Notes: generated by a model not told the origin, from the letters alone. DNA of 64,000 nt from Nonomuraea endophytica (GCF_014203235.1 NZ_JACHIN010000011.1:1-64000); one strand, 5' to 3'. Shown: positions 7,456 through 16,878, counted from the stretch's first letter. A program made the numbers and translations.

Positions 7456-10445
7456 TGCGGGTGGGCGTGCTGGGCCCGCTGGAGGTCACCGACGGCGGCG
7501 AAAAGGTGGAGGTCGGAGGGGCGCGGCTGCGTGCGCTGCTGATCCGGCTGGCCCTGAACGCCGGAAACGTGGTCGCGGTCGAGGCGCTCACCGGGGCGCT
7601 CTGGCCCCAGGACGGCCCGGCCGATCCCGTGCACTCCCTGCACTCCCTCGTCTCCCGGCTGCGCCGCGCCCTGCCGGTGGCCGTCCTGCAGGTTCCCGGC
7701 GGATATCGCCTGGACCTCCCGCCCGACGCCGTGGACGCCCTGCGATTCGAACGGCTGGCGCGCGAGGGCCGGCAGGCACTGCGCGAAGACCACCCGGAAC
7801 CGGCCGCCGAACGGCTGCGCGCGGCGCTGGCGCTCTGGCGCGGCGAGGCCCTGACCGACGTGGCCGAGACGCCCTACGCGCTGGCCGCCGCCGCCCGGCT
7901 CCACGAGCTCAGGCTGGCCGCGACCGAGGACCGGATCGCCGCCGAGCTGCGGCTGCCCGGCGACCACTCGCCCCTCGTGGCCGAGCTGGAGGAACACCTC
8001 GCCGCCCACCCCCTCCGCGAACGGCTGCGCGCCCTGCTCATCGAAACCCTCCACGCCACCGGCCGCCGGGCCGAAGCGCTCGCCGCCTTCGAGTCCTTCC
8101 GCGTACGGCTGGCCGAAGAGCTGGGCGCCGACCCGGGACCGGAACTGAAGGGGCTCCACCTGGCGCTCCTGCGCGCGGAACGGCCCGTGCGAGGCAACCT
8201 GCGCACGCCGCTGTCGAGCTTCGTCGGCCGCGTCGAGGAGCAGGCGCACCTGGTCAGGCAGCTGCACGAGCGGCGGCTGGTGACGCTCCTCGGCCCGGGC
8301 GGCGTCGGCAAGAGCCGGCTGGCGACGCGGGCCGCGAGCGAACTGTCCGCCGAGTTCCCGGGCGGCGCCTGGCTGGTCGAGCTGGCGTCGGTGACCGATC
8401 CGGCGGCGCTGCCGCAGACCATCGTCACCACGCTGGGACTGACCGGCCAGGGCAGGCCGGGCGACCCGATGGGACGACTGGCCGACGCGCTGCCCGCGAG
8501 CCCGACGCTCATCGTGCTGGACAACTGCGAGCACCTGATCGACGCCGCCGCCCGCCTCGTCGAGGACCTTCTCGGCCGGTGCCCGCAGCTGCGCGTCCTG
8601 GCCACCAGCCGCGAGCCGCTCGGCCTGCTCGGGGAGTCGCTGAGCCCGCTCGCGCCGCTGCCCGCCGCCGACGGGGTGCGGCTGCTCGCCGACCGGGCGG
8701 CGGCCGTGCGGCCCGGGTTCACGCTGGGCGAGGAGGACCGGGCCGCCACCGCCCGGATCTGCGCGCGGCTGGACGGGCTGCCGCTGGCGATCGAGCTGGC
8801 GGCGGCGCGGCTGCGGTACTCGACCGTCGAACAGGTGGCGGCCGGGCTGGGCGACCGCTTCCTGACGCTGACCGGCGGCAGCCGTACGGCGTTGCCGCGC
8901 CATCGCACGCTGCGCGCGGTCGTGTCGTGGAGCTGGGACCTGCTGTCGCACGAGGAGCGGGCGGCGGTCGAGCGGCTCGCGGTCTTCCCCGGCTCGTTCA
9001 CGCCCGAGGCGGCGGCCCGCGTGTCGGGGTGGGCTGCGGTGGAGGACTTCGCCGACCGTTCGCTGCTGCAGTTCGTGCCGGGGTCGCGCTACCTGATGCT
9101 GGAGACCATCCGGGAGTACGGGCTGGAACGGCTCGCGGAGTCCGGGCGGCTGGCGGCGGCCAGGGCTGCGCATGCCGCGTACTTCGCCGAGCTGGCCGAA
9201 CACGCCGAGCCGCTCCTGCGCGGGTCCGGGCAGCTCGCCTGGGTCCGGCGACTGCGGGCTGATCGGGACGATCTGCTGGCGGCGGTGCGGTTCGCCGCGG
9301 ACTCCGGGGACGCGGCCACGGCTTTGCGGCTCGGGGCCGGGCTGCGCCTTTTCTGGACGATCGCTGAGGATCCGGGCGAGGCGGCCGCCCTGCTGCGCGG
9401 GGTGCTGGATGTGGCGCCGCATCCGGGGGTGGCGGGGGCGTACCTGCTCAATCTGGTTCTGGCGGCGGACGGGGGCCGCGCCAAGGGCGAGGCCGACGGG
9501 CTGCTCGCGCTCGCGGCCGGGTGCGGCGAGCCCGCGACCAGGGCGATGATCGAGGCGCTGGTCGCGCTGATCACCGGCGATGCCGCTACCGGGCTGGCCG
9601 CGATCGACGCCGGGCTGCCCGGGTCGGGGGCGTGGGATCGGGGGGTGTTGTGGTTCGTCCGGTCGTTCCTGGACGGCAGCCTCGGTGACATGGAGGCGAT
9701 GCGCACCGACCTCGGGCAGGCGGCGGCGGCGTTCCGCGCGTGCGGGGAGCTGTGGGGACAGGCGATCGCGCTGAGCTATCTCGCCTTCGCGCGCACCACG
9801 CTCGGCGAGTTCGAGGAAGGCGCGGCGGCGCTGGAAGAGTCGATCGGGCTGGCGCGCGACCTCGGGACCGGCGACGGGCGGCGGGTCTGGCTGGCCATGG
9901 TCCGCAGCCACACCGGACAGACGGCCACCGCCCGCGCGGAACTGCTCGACGTCCTCGGCGGCAACCCGCCCGCGCACCAGCTCGGGCTCGCCCATGTCCA
10001 GCTGGCCAACCTCGCCCGCTACGAAGGCGACCTCGACACGGCCGGACGGCACCTGGCCGAGGCGGCCGTGAGCCGGGATCCGCTCTTCCTCCTGGCCCGT
10101 GCCGAACTGGCGGTGGCCAGAGGCGAGGAGGCCGGGCCCGACCTGGCCGAGGCGTTCGCGCTCGCCGTGGAGAGCTGGGACATGCCGCTGGTGGCCATGG
10201 CCGCCGTCGCCGTGGCCTCCTCACTGCAGGCCACCGACGCGTCGGCGGCGGCCGGGGTGCTCGGCGCCGCGCACGCGTTGCGCGGCGGCCCCGACGCCCG
10301 CCACCCCGACGTCGAACGGCTGGCCCGCGCTCTCCGAGCCGAACTGGGCGAACCCGCCTACCACGCGGCCTACGAGCACGCCCGCCGTCTCGACCGCGCG
10401 GTCGCGATCGCCCGCGTCAAGACCGCGCTCGCACACCCGGGCTGA
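7455..10445 (+). CDS. AfsR/SARP-family regulator with NB-ARC ATPase domain
   Basis: This 996-residue regulator has, in order, an OmpR-like winged helix (starting VRVGVLGPLEVTDGG), a bacterial transcriptional activation domain ending near ELGADPGPELKGL (about residue 230) and an AAA/NB-ARC module. The NB-ARC module shows Walker A GPGGVGKSRLATRA, Walker B LIVLDNCEHL and a GLPLAIELAAARL motif. A long TPR-like C-terminal part follows. Relatives switch on antibiotic clusters or stress genes after binding nucleotide. The GTG start overlaps the CGNR stop by one base. No biosynthetic cluster is nearby, so its target is unknown. Confidence 0.85.
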   Translation: MRVGVLGPLEVTDGGEKVEVGGARLRALLIRLALNAGNVVAVEALTGALWPQDGPADPVHSLHSLVSRLRRALPVAVLQVPGGYRLDLPPDAVDALRFERLAREGRQALREDHPEPAAERLRAALALWRGEALTDVAETPYALAAAARLHELRLAATEDRIAAELRLPGDHSPLVAELEEHLAAHPLRERLRALLIETLHATGRRAEALAAFESFRVRLAEELGADPGPELKGLHLALLRAERPVRGNLRTPLSSFVGRVEEQAHLVRQLHERRLVTLLGPGGVGKSRLATRAASELSAEFPGGAWLVELASVTDPAALPQTIVTTLGLTGQGRPGDPMGRLADALPASPTLIVLDNCEHLIDAAARLVEDLLGRCPQLRVLATSREPLGLLGESLSPLAPLPAADGVRLLADRAAAVRPGFTLGEEDRAATARICARLDGLPLAIELAAARLRYSTVEQVAAGLGDRFLTLTGGSRTALPRHRTLRAVVSWSWDLLSHEERAAVERLAVFPGSFTPEAAARVSGWAAVEDFADRSLLQFVPGSRYLMLETIREYGLERLAESGRLAAARAAHAAYFAELAEHAEPLLRGSGQLAWVRRLRADRDDLLAAVRFAADSGDAATALRLGAGLRLFWTIAEDPGEAAALLRGVLDVAPHPGVAGAYLLNLVLAADGGRAKGEADGLLALAAGCGEPATRAMIEALVALITGDAATGLAAIDAGLPGSGAWDRGVLWFVRSFLDGSLGDMEAMRTDLGQAAAAFRACGELWGQAIALSYLAFARTTLGEFEEGAAALEESIGLARDLGTGDGRRVWLAMVRSHTGQTATARAELLDVLGGNPPAHQLGLAHVQLANLARYEGDLDTAGRHLAEAAVSRDPLFLLARAELAVARGEEAGPDLAEAFALAVESWDMPLVAMAAVAVASSLQATDASAAAGVLGAAHALRGGPDARHPDVERLARALRAELGEPAYHAAYEHARRLDRAVAIARVKTALAHPG

Positions 10446-10503
10446 CTGCTCCTGCGAGGGATCTGTGGGCGATCTGCGAGGACCTCCCGGCACCGTGGTC
10501 CCC

Positions 10504-11694
10504 ATGACGTACGCCCGGCTCATCGAATCCCACTCCCTCGCCCCCATGGACCCCCTCGACGACCTCGAACCCCTGCTCGACCTGGTCGGCGACGCCCGCG
10601 TGGTGGCGATCGGCGAGAGCTCCCACCACGTGCGCGAGTTCTATTTGCTACGCCACCGCCTGCTGCGCCTCCTCGTCGAACGCCTGGGCTTCACCGTCTA
10701 CGCGCTCGAAGCCCCGTTCACCGACGCGCACACCGTAGACGCGTGGGTACGCGGCGGCCCCGGCACCGTCGAGCAGGTCGCCTCCGCCGGCATCGACCAC
10801 GGCATGGGCGACTGCCGGGAGATGCACGACCTGCTCAGGTGGATGCGCGAACACGAGCGACCGCTGCGTTTCGCCGGTTGCCTGGCCGGCACCCCGCGCA
10901 CCGCCCTGCGCGCCGTCGCCGCCTACATGAAGGACGCGGACCCCGACGCCCACCTCCTGGCCGACCGGGCCTTCCGGCTGGCCGGCGGAGAGCGCGAGGT
11001 ACCCACCATGAAGGCCATGCTCGACCACGCCCGCCGCCCGATCGAGGCGCAGGACGAGCTGACCGTGGCGATCAGCCGACTGCTGGCCCGCATGGAGACG
11101 ATGGCCGGATACCAGCGCGGCCAGGGCCGCGCCGCCGAGCACACGGCCGCGTTCCAGCACCTGCGCAACGCCTGGTACCTGGATCACGGCGGGCGCGACC
11201 TCAACGGGCGTGGCCTGGCCGTGGGCACCGCGTGCCTGGACGCGTTCGGCGCGGAGAGCGTGCTCCGGCTCGTCGAGGACGGCGCCCGCGTCGTGGTGGC
11301 GACGCACAACACCCACATCCGCAAGACGGTGATCGAGCACGAGGGCGACTTCGGGCTGTTCCCGCAGGGCTACCACCTCGCCCAGGCGCTCGGCCCGGAC
11401 TACGTCTCCATCGCCGCCACCAGCCTCGGCGGCCGCACCTCCGCCGGGCGGGTCGCGCCGGAGCATCCGCTCGGCTTCGAGGCGGTCGACGTCGAGCTGC
11501 CCGAACTTGCCCCCGGCAGCGTCGAGACGCTCTTCGACGGCCGTGCGCCGCTGGCCGTCGCCGACCTGCGCGGACTCGACCCGGAGGCGTTCACCCGGAT
11601 CCGGATGCTCGACTACTTCATGGACGTGCCCGTCGTGCGGGCCTACGACGCGGTCGCCTGCGTCCCGGAGACACGATCCGTCGAGGTGTGTTGA
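10504..11694 (+). CDS. Erythromycin esterase-family protein
   Basis: A 396-residue member of the Ere-like family, which hydrolyses or rearranges lactones such as macrolides. The active-site stretch VVAIGESSHHVREF (about residues 33-46) supplies the Glu and His of the family. A second His is in VVVATHNTHIRK, and FAGCLAG matches the usual FxGxD region but lacks the Asp. It follows the SARP-type gene by 58 bp and may share its transcript. Many chromosomal members are not resistance enzymes, so macrolide inactivation is possible but unproven. The 3' end overlaps the convergent SRPBCC gene by about 50 bp. Confidence 0.75.
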   Translation: MTYARLIESHSLAPMDPLDDLEPLLDLVGDARVVAIGESSHHVREFYLLRHRLLRLLVERLGFTVYALEAPFTDAHTVDAWVRGGPGTVEQVASAGIDHGMGDCREMHDLLRWMREHERPLRFAGCLAGTPRTALRAVAAYMKDADPDAHLLADRAFRLAGGEREVPTMKAMLDHARRPIEAQDELTVAISRLLARMETMAGYQRGQGRAAEHTAAFQHLRNAWYLDHGGRDLNGRGLAVGTACLDAFGAESVLRLVEDGARVVVATHNTHIRKTVIEHEGDFGLFPQGYHLAQALGPDYVSIAATSLGGRTSAGRVAPEHPLGFEAVDVELPELAPGSVETLFDGRAPLAVADLRGLDPEAFTRIRMLDYFMDVPVVRAYDAVACVPETRSVEVC

Positions 11695-12389
11695 CCGTCC
11701 AGCCAGGACTTCCAGTCGACGCCGGGGTCATCCGCGAACAGGTGGTGGGAGGCGATCATGGGGCCGTGGAAGCCGCGGATGAAGCGGTACAGGGCGGTGG
11801 GGGTGCGGACGGCGACGTTCTGGGAGTTGACGAAGTAGACGACTCCGTCTTCGCCGGCCAGCCGTACCCGATCTCCCGGCTTGGCGGGGTGGGACAGGCC
11901 CAGCTTCTTGGCGAGGGATGGCCAGGCCTGGTCCCACTCGGGCACGGGCGGGCCGAAGACGGTGAGCGGGGTGGCGGTGCGGCCGCGGAAGTGGGTCAGG
12001 TACTCCACCAGCGTGGCGAAGAACAGCTCCAGGCCCGCCGACATCGCCTCGAACTCGTCCTGCCAGTCGTCGCCCGGCAGGAAGCCGCTGGTGACGGCGC
12101 GCAGGAGGGTGGCGCCGCCGGACTGGGCCTCGATGAGGAACTCGTAGGCCACGAAGCGGCCGTCGGTGGCGGTCTCGGTGCCGTGGGCGAAGCGGGCGCC
12201 GGGCTCGGCTCCGGTGATGCGGGTGGTGGGGGAGTAGTCGCCGAAGACGGTGGTGACGGCGCCGTCGGCGACCTCGTTACGGCCCATGAACCAGGAGTCG
12301 ATGCCGGGCCCGGTGGAGATGGCCGCCCAGATCTCCTCGGGCGAGGCGGGCACCTCGGCCCGCTGCTCGATCTCGAACTCGTGGCCCAT
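11643..12389 (-). CDS. SRPBCC-domain protein (AHSA1-like)
   Basis: A 248-residue protein opening with the START/SRPBCC signature: EIEQRAEVPASPEEIWAAIS, a GID-SWFMG turn, and a central strand ending in TRITGAEPGARFAHG. The usual single domain (about 150 residues) is followed by an extra C-terminal domain of about 80 residues (GDRVRLAGEDGVVYFV, ALYRFIRGFHGP). ATG 12389 has GGAG eight bases upstream; a GTG six bases earlier overlaps the previous stop. It is co-transcribed with the ArsR-type gene before it. This regulator plus AHSA1-like pairing is common; the ligand is unknown. Confidence 0.75.
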   Translation of the reverse strand: MGHEFEIEQRAEVPASPEEIWAAISTGPGIDSWFMGRNEVADGAVTTVFGDYSPTTRITGAEPGARFAHGTETATDGRFVAYEFLIEAQSGGATLLRAVTSGFLPGDDWQDEFEAMSAGLELFFATLVEYLTHFRGRTATPLTVFGPPVPEWDQAWPSLAKKLGLSHPAKPGDRVRLAGEDGVVYFVNSQNVAVRTPTALYRFIRGFHGPMIASHHLFADDPGVDWKSWLDGQHTSTDRVSGTQATAS

Positions 12390-12391
12390 GC

Positions 12392-12976
12392 TCACGACTC
12401 CCTCGTGCTGGGGTGGACGGCGACCACGATGCGGTGATCCCGCCCTGATTCGGCCTCTTCATCGTGGTATTTCGAGACCAGCGTAGTGACGGCCTGCGTG
12501 AGCTCCTCCGCGAAGGCCGCCCGCGCGGCCGGAGTGGCGAAGCGCACCTCGCCGTCCAGCGCGAACGTCGCCACCCGCTTGCCCGCCCTGGCCGAGCCCG
12601 TGATGAGCGCGCCCACGTCACGGACCAGCCGGGCGGCCAGCGCCAGCAGCCAGCGCGCCGACAGCCGGTCCGGCGACTGGGCCGGATCGGGCTGCACGGC
12701 GGCCAGCGCCACGGGCGAGATCACGTAGGAGGCCGCGGTGGCACGCAGCAGCCGCTCGGTCGCGTTGCCCTTGCGTCGTTCCTCGACCAGTTCGACCAGG
12801 CCGTGCCGTTCGAGCGTGCGCAGATGGTAGTTGACCTTCTGCCTCGGCAACCCGACGCGGGCGGCCAGCATCGCCGCCGAGGCGGGCTGGGCGAGCTCGG
12901 CCAGGAGCCTGGAACGCATGGGATCCAGCGACACCTCGGCGGCGGCCGGGTCCTCGATCACGGTCACGTCGAACAT
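12392..12976 (-). CDS. ArsR-type helix-turn-helix regulator
   Basis: A 194-residue protein with an N-terminal winged helix (MRSRLLAELAQPASAAML; recognition segment RQKVNYHLRTLERHGLV; wing EERRKGNATERLLRA). A C-terminal domain of about 110 residues follows (ARWLLALAARLVRDVGALI). This is the HTH_20 style of ArsR protein rather than the small metal sensors. It overlaps or abuts the downstream SRPBCC gene and probably represses the pair from a dyad upstream of its start. There are no cysteine ligands, so an organic effector is more likely than a metal. Confidence 0.8.
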   Translation of the reverse strand: MFDVTVIEDPAAAEVSLDPMRSRLLAELAQPASAAMLAARVGLPRQKVNYHLRTLERHGLVELVEERRKGNATERLLRATAASYVISPVALAAVQPDPAQSPDRLSARWLLALAARLVRDVGALITGSARAGKRVATFALDGEVRFATPAARAAFAEELTQAVTTLVSKYHDEEAESGRDHRIVVAVHPSTRES

Positions 12977-12990
12977 GCTTCTACGATCTC

Positions 12991-13030
12991 ACCGACAACA
13001 AAATCTGACAAGACGGTGAAGATTGTCGGT
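12991..13030. promoter_or_regulatory. Long inverted repeat upstream of the ArsR/SRPBCC pair
   Basis: ACCGACAA at 12991-12998 pairs perfectly with TTGTCGGT at 13023-13030 around a 24-base AT-richer centre. It fills the gap between the aldo/keto reductase stop and the ArsR-type start 15 bp away. It is more likely an operator than a terminator because no U-run follows. Confidence 0.4.
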
Positions 13031-13031
13031 A

Positions 13032-14036
13032 CTACCAGGCGTACGCCTCCGGTGCCGGGCCGCCGGGACCAGGGAAGATGGCGTCGAGCGCGGCCAGCCG
13101 TTCCTCATCCAACCGGATCGTCAGCGCCCCAAGCGCCAGCGTCAGCTGCTCGACCGTGCGGGCGCCCACGATCGGAGCCGTCACCCCCGGCTGGTGCAGC
13201 AGCCACGCCAGGCCGACAGCCGCTGGATGCTCCCCGATCTCATCACACAGCCGCTCATAACGTTCCACCCGGTCCCTGTCCTCCCGCAGACCGGCCTCCG
13301 CGCGGCCCGCCTTGCCCCGCGCGATCTCCTGCTTGCGCAGGATGCCGCTCAGGAGACCGCCGTGCAGCGGACTGTACGGCAGGACACCGATCCCCAGCTC
13401 ACGGCAGGCGGGCAACACCTCAAGCTCGACCGTGCGCCGCATCAGGCTGTAGATGCTCTGCTCGACGACGAAGCCGAACTCGCCGAGCCGTTCGGCCGCC
13501 GACTGCCCGCGCACGATGTGCCAGGCCGCGTGGTTGCTGGTGCCGAAATACAGGACCTTGCCCTGCTGGCGCAGCAGCGACAGCGCCGACCAGATCTCCC
13601 CCCACGGCGTCGACCGGTCGACGTGGTGCAGCATGAAGATGTCGAGGTGGTCGGTGTTGAGGCGGCGCAGCGACTCCTCGCACGCCCGGCGCAGCCGCCG
13701 CGCCGACAGCCGGATGTCGTTCACGCCCGGCCCCATCGCGCCGTAGGCCTTGGTGGTCAGGATGATCTGGTCACGGCGGGACGGCGTCTTGGCCAGCCAG
13801 GTCCCGATGATCTCCTCGGTCCTGCCCTTCTCCGGCTCCAGCCCGTACACCTGCTTGTTGGCGTCGGCGCCGTAGACGTCGGCGGTGTCGACGAGGTTGA
13901 CGCCGCTGTCCACGGCCAGGTCGAGCAGCCGGTGGGAGGTCGCCTCGTCGGTGAGCGGGCCGAAGTTCATGGTGCCGAGCGCCAGCCTGCCGACCTGGAG
14001 ACCGGAGCGGCCGAGGTTGGTGTAGTCCATGGTCAT
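13032..14036 (-). CDS. Aldo/keto reductase
   Basis: The 334-residue protein is a complete (alpha/beta)8 aldo/keto reductase. It shows the GxxxxG-containing start YTNLGRSGLQVGRLALGTMNFG, the catalytic Asp/Tyr in NLVDTADVYG, a Lys in IILTTKAYG and the His of DHLDIFMLHHVD. It reduces carbonyls with NADPH. ATG 14036 overlaps the oxidase stop (ATGA), so it is the last gene of the catabolic operon. It may reduce or oxidise the aldehyde or keto product released by the upstream oxidase, which is inference. Confidence 0.85.
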   Translation of the reverse strand: MTMDYTNLGRSGLQVGRLALGTMNFGPLTDEATSHRLLDLAVDSGVNLVDTADVYGADANKQVYGLEPEKGRTEEIIGTWLAKTPSRRDQIILTTKAYGAMGPGVNDIRLSARRLRRACEESLRRLNTDHLDIFMLHHVDRSTPWGEIWSALSLLRQQGKVLYFGTSNHAAWHIVRGQSAAERLGEFGFVVEQSIYSLMRRTVELEVLPACRELGIGVLPYSPLHGGLLSGILRKQEIARGKAGRAEAGLREDRDRVERYERLCDEIGEHPAAVGLAWLLHQPGVTAPIVGARTVEQLTLALGALTIRLDEERLAALDAIFPGPGGPAPEAYAW

Positions 14037-15166
14037 GCTCCGAAACGGGTGGGGGAGAAGGCCGACAGGTCGAACTCCGAGCCGCCGTCGAGGGCGAGCT
14101 GGGCGCAGATCTGGCCCACGGCGGCCGAGTGCTTGAACCCGTGGCCGGAGAACCCGCCCGCGAACACCACCCGGCCACCGGCGCCGACCGGGCCGATGAC
14201 GAAGTCGCCGTCGGGGCTCTTGGAGTTCATGCAGGCCATCGCCTTGCTGACACGCGGGACGAGGCCGGGGAAGGCGGTCGCGCAGTATTCCTCGATCGGC
14301 GCCAGGTCCCCGGGCGTCGGGTCGCGCCAGTTGTCCTCCGGCCGTTCCAGCCACGCCTTCTTCGCCTGCGGGCCGCTGATGCCGACCTTGGCGCCGGCGC
14401 CGTCCACGTCCGGGATGCCCCAGCCGTGCGCCTCGTGGCTCTCGCGGACGAACGTGGGGAAGCGGTCGGGGCGGTACTCCGCCGCGTCGCCGCGCGCCTT
14501 GAACCACGACAGACACGAGCGCTGGGTACGCAGCGGCAGCGAAACCTCCGGCAGCAGATCCAACGTCCAGGCGCCGGAGGCGAGGATCACCTTGGCAGCC
14601 GTGAACCGTTCGCCGCCCACGGTCACCGAGACCCGCCCGTCCTCCACGCGCAGCTCCGAGACGGGCACGCCGGTGCGGATGTCGGCGCCGGCCTGCCGCG
14701 CGGCGCGCACCGCCGCCGTGACGCACGCCTCCGGCCGCAACGCCCCCGCGCCCGGCTCGAAGATCGCCACGTCGTCGTCCAGCACGGCATGCTGCGGATA
14801 GCGCCGGCGCATGTCATCGGGCGTCAGCCACTCATAGGCGACCTCGCCCGCCGCCGCGCTGGCCAGCGCGTCCTCGATCAGCTCGCCGCCGTCGGTGCCG
14901 ATCACCAGGCCGCCGGACGGCTCGAACAACCGCTCGCCGCCCCGCTCCAGCTCCTTGATCAACTCGAGGGTACGGCGGGCCAGCGGCACGTACTCCTTGC
15001 CCTCGAAAAGGATCTGCCGGTAAATACGGGACCCGCCGTGCGAGGACCCGCGTGCGTGCCCGACGCCGAACTGCTCCACGCCCAGCACCGAAGCTCCCCG
15101 CGCGGCGGCCTGCCAGGCGGCCATGGAGCCCATGGCGCCCAGCCCGATCACGATGACGTCTCTCAT
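14033..15166 (-). CDS. FAD-dependent amine oxidase (sarcosine / N-methyltryptophan / fructosyl-amino-acid oxidase family)
   Basis: 377 residues with an N-terminal FAD site (DVIVIGLGAMGSMAAWQAAA), the GSSHGGSRIYRQ segment of monomeric sarcosine oxidases and the C-terminal GGFSGHGFKHSAAVG. A cysteine in AMACMNSKSPDGDFVIG sits where these enzymes attach flavin covalently. Family members oxidise secondary amines (N-methyl or N-glycosyl amino acids) to imines with O2. Which amine is used here cannot be told. ATG 15166 has GGGGAG upstream. It follows an amino acid ABC transporter by 16 bp, suggesting the imported compound is the substrate. Confidence 0.8.
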   Translation of the reverse strand: MRDVIVIGLGAMGSMAAWQAAARGASVLGVEQFGVGHARGSSHGGSRIYRQILFEGKEYVPLARRTLELIKELERGGERLFEPSGGLVIGTDGGELIEDALASAAAGEVAYEWLTPDDMRRRYPQHAVLDDDVAIFEPGAGALRPEACVTAAVRAARQAGADIRTGVPVSELRVEDGRVSVTVGGERFTAAKVILASGAWTLDLLPEVSLPLRTQRSCLSWFKARGDAAEYRPDRFPTFVRESHEAHGWGIPDVDGAGAKVGISGPQAKKAWLERPEDNWRDPTPGDLAPIEEYCATAFPGLVPRVSKAMACMNSKSPDGDFVIGPVGAGGRVVFAGGFSGHGFKHSAAVGQICAQLALDGGSEFDLSAFSPTRFGA

Positions 15167-15182
15167 GGATGTGCTCCCCATG

Positions 15183-15944
15183 TCACAACACCTTGGACAG
15201 GAATGCCTGGGTACGCAGGTGCCTCGGCCTGGCCAGGACCTCGCGCGGGTCGCCCGACTCGACCACCACGCCGTCGTCCATGAAGACGAGTGTGTCGCCT
15301 ACCTCACGGGCGAAGGCCATTTCGTGGGTGACGACGATCATCGTCATCCCCTCGCGGGCCAGGCCCCGCATGACGTCCAGGACCTCGCCGACCAGCTCGG
15401 GGTCCAGCGCGGAGGTCGGCTCGTCGAACAACATGAGCCTGGGCCGCATCGCCAGCGCCCTGGCGATGGCCACCCGCTGCTGCTGGCCGCCCGACATCTT
15501 GGCCGGATAGCTGTGCAGCTTCTCGGCCAGCCCCACCCTGCGCAGCAGCTCCTCGGCGTGCGCGGTGGCGGCCGCCTTGCTCTCCTTCTTCACCAGGCAG
15601 GGGCCGAGCACGACGTTCTCCAGCGCGGTGAAGTGCGGGAACAGGTTGAAGCTCTGGAAGACCATGCCGATGCGGGCGCGCTGGCGGCAGACCTCCTTGT
15701 CGTTGAGCTCGTGCAGCGCCTCGCCGCTCTGCCGGTAGCCGATGAGCTCGCCGTCCACCCAGAGCCGGCCTCTGTTGATCGTCTCCAGGTGGTTGACGCA
15801 GCGCAGGAACGTGCTCTTGCCCGACCCCGACGGGCCGACCAGGCACATCACCTGCCCTTCGTCCAGGGACAGGTCGATGCCTTTGAGCACGTGGTTGCGC
15901 CCGAAGTGCTTGTGCACCCCCTCGGCGCGGACCAGAGCGGACAT
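15183..15944 (-). CDS. Amino acid ABC transporter, ATP-binding protein
   Basis: A 253-residue ATPase of the polar amino acid uptake type. It has Walker A GPSGSGKSTFL, signature MSGGQQQRVAIARAL, Walker B LMLFDEPTSALDPE and the H-loop VVTHEMAFA. It powers import through the permease encoded just upstream; the two genes overlap by one base (TGATG). The RARIGMVFQSFNLFPHFT Q-loop is standard for GlnQ/HisP-like proteins. Confidence 0.92.
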   Translation of the reverse strand: MSALVRAEGVHKHFGRNHVLKGIDLSLDEGQVMCLVGPSGSGKSTFLRCVNHLETINRGRLWVDGELIGYRQSGEALHELNDKEVCRQRARIGMVFQSFNLFPHFTALENVVLGPCLVKKESKAAATAHAEELLRRVGLAEKLHSYPAKMSGGQQQRVAIARALAMRPRLMLFDEPTSALDPELVGEVLDVMRGLAREGMTMIVVTHEMAFAREVGDTLVFMDDGVVVESGDPREVLARPRHLRTQAFLSKVL

Positions 15945-16876
15945 CAGCGGTCCTCCTTGACGCGGGCGCGGCGGGCGGCCAGGTTGCGGCGCAGGCGGGA
16001 GCCGTACGACGCGCCGGGGTCGCGGTCGGGAGAGAAGCGACGCTCGATCCGGGTCTGCACGGAGGTCAGGATCGAGGTCGCCAGCAGATACCAGATGCTG
16101 GCCACGAGCAGCAGCGGGATGGTCTGGAAGTTGCGCCCGTAGATGATCTGGACGCTGTAGAGCAGCTCGGGGATGGCCAGCACGCTGATCAGCGAGCTGG
16201 TCTTGAGCATCGCGATCGTGTTGTTGCCGGTGGGCGGGATGATCACCCGCATGGCCTGCGGGAGCACGATCCTGCGCATCGTCATGCTCTTGGACAGGCC
16301 CAGGGAGCTGGCCGCCTCCAGCTGCCCCTTCGGCACGGACACGATCCCCGCCCGGACGATCTCGGCCATGTACGCCCCCTCGTTGAGCGCCAGCCCCAGC
16401 ACACCCGCGATGAACGGGGTGATGAGCGTGTTGGCGTCAAGGGTGGCGAACGTCGGCCCGAAGGGCAGGCCGAGCTGGATCGTCGGGTAGAGCGCGCTCA
16501 GGTTGAACCAGAAGATGAGCTGGACCAGCAGCGGCGTACCACGGAAGAACCAGATGTAGGCCGCGGCCGTCCACGACAGCACCTTGTTGTCCGAGCTGCG
16601 CATGACCGCGAACAGCACGCCCAGCGCGATGCCGAGGACCATGGCGATCGCGGTGAACTGCAGCGTGAGCAGCAGTCCGTTGAGCACGCTGCCGTCCAGC
16701 AGATACCTGGCCACGATCTCCCACCGGTAGCGCGGGTTGGTGACCATGGACGTCAGCAGCAGCGCGAGCAGCCCCAGCACCACCGCCGTGGCGACCCACC
16801 GCCACGGGCGCCGCACCGGGATCGCCTTGATGTCGGCGTCGGGCCGCCGGCTCGTCCGCACGGTGCCGGTCGCCAT
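15944..16876 (-). CDS. Amino acid ABC transporter permease
   Basis: A 310-residue membrane protein with about six hydrophobic segments (for example WVATAVVLGLLALLLTSM and LLLTLQFTAIAMVLGIALGV). It carries the ATPase-contact loop EAASSLGLSKSMTMRRIVLPQA typical of His/Glu/Gln/Arg permeases. An N-terminal extension of about 25 polar residues and a C-terminal basic tail (about 30 residues) are longer than usual. A single permease gene is present, so it probably homodimerises. The start is ATG 16876, 2 bp after the binding-protein stop. Confidence 0.9.
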   Translation of the reverse strand: MATGTVRTSRRPDADIKAIPVRRPWRWVATAVVLGLLALLLTSMVTNPRYRWEIVARYLLDGSVLNGLLLTLQFTAIAMVLGIALGVLFAVMRSSDNKVLSWTAAAYIWFFRGTPLLVQLIFWFNLSALYPTIQLGLPFGPTFATLDANTLITPFIAGVLGLALNEGAYMAEIVRAGIVSVPKGQLEAASSLGLSKSMTMRRIVLPQAMRVIIPPTGNNTIAMLKTSSLISVLAIPELLYSVQIIYGRNFQTIPLLLVASIWYLLATSILTSVQTRIERRFSPDRDPGASYGSRLRRNLAARRARVKEDR

Positions 16877-16878
16877 CG

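Noticed and set aside
7452..10052. 866-residue minus-strand ORF opposite the AfsR-like gene
   Set aside because: Gln/Arg/Gly-rich composition without domains; a complement-strand artefact of high GC.
12991..13030. Rho-independent terminator after the aldo/keto reductase
   Set aside because: The loop is 24 bases, the arms are not GC-dense and no T-run follows on the minus strand.
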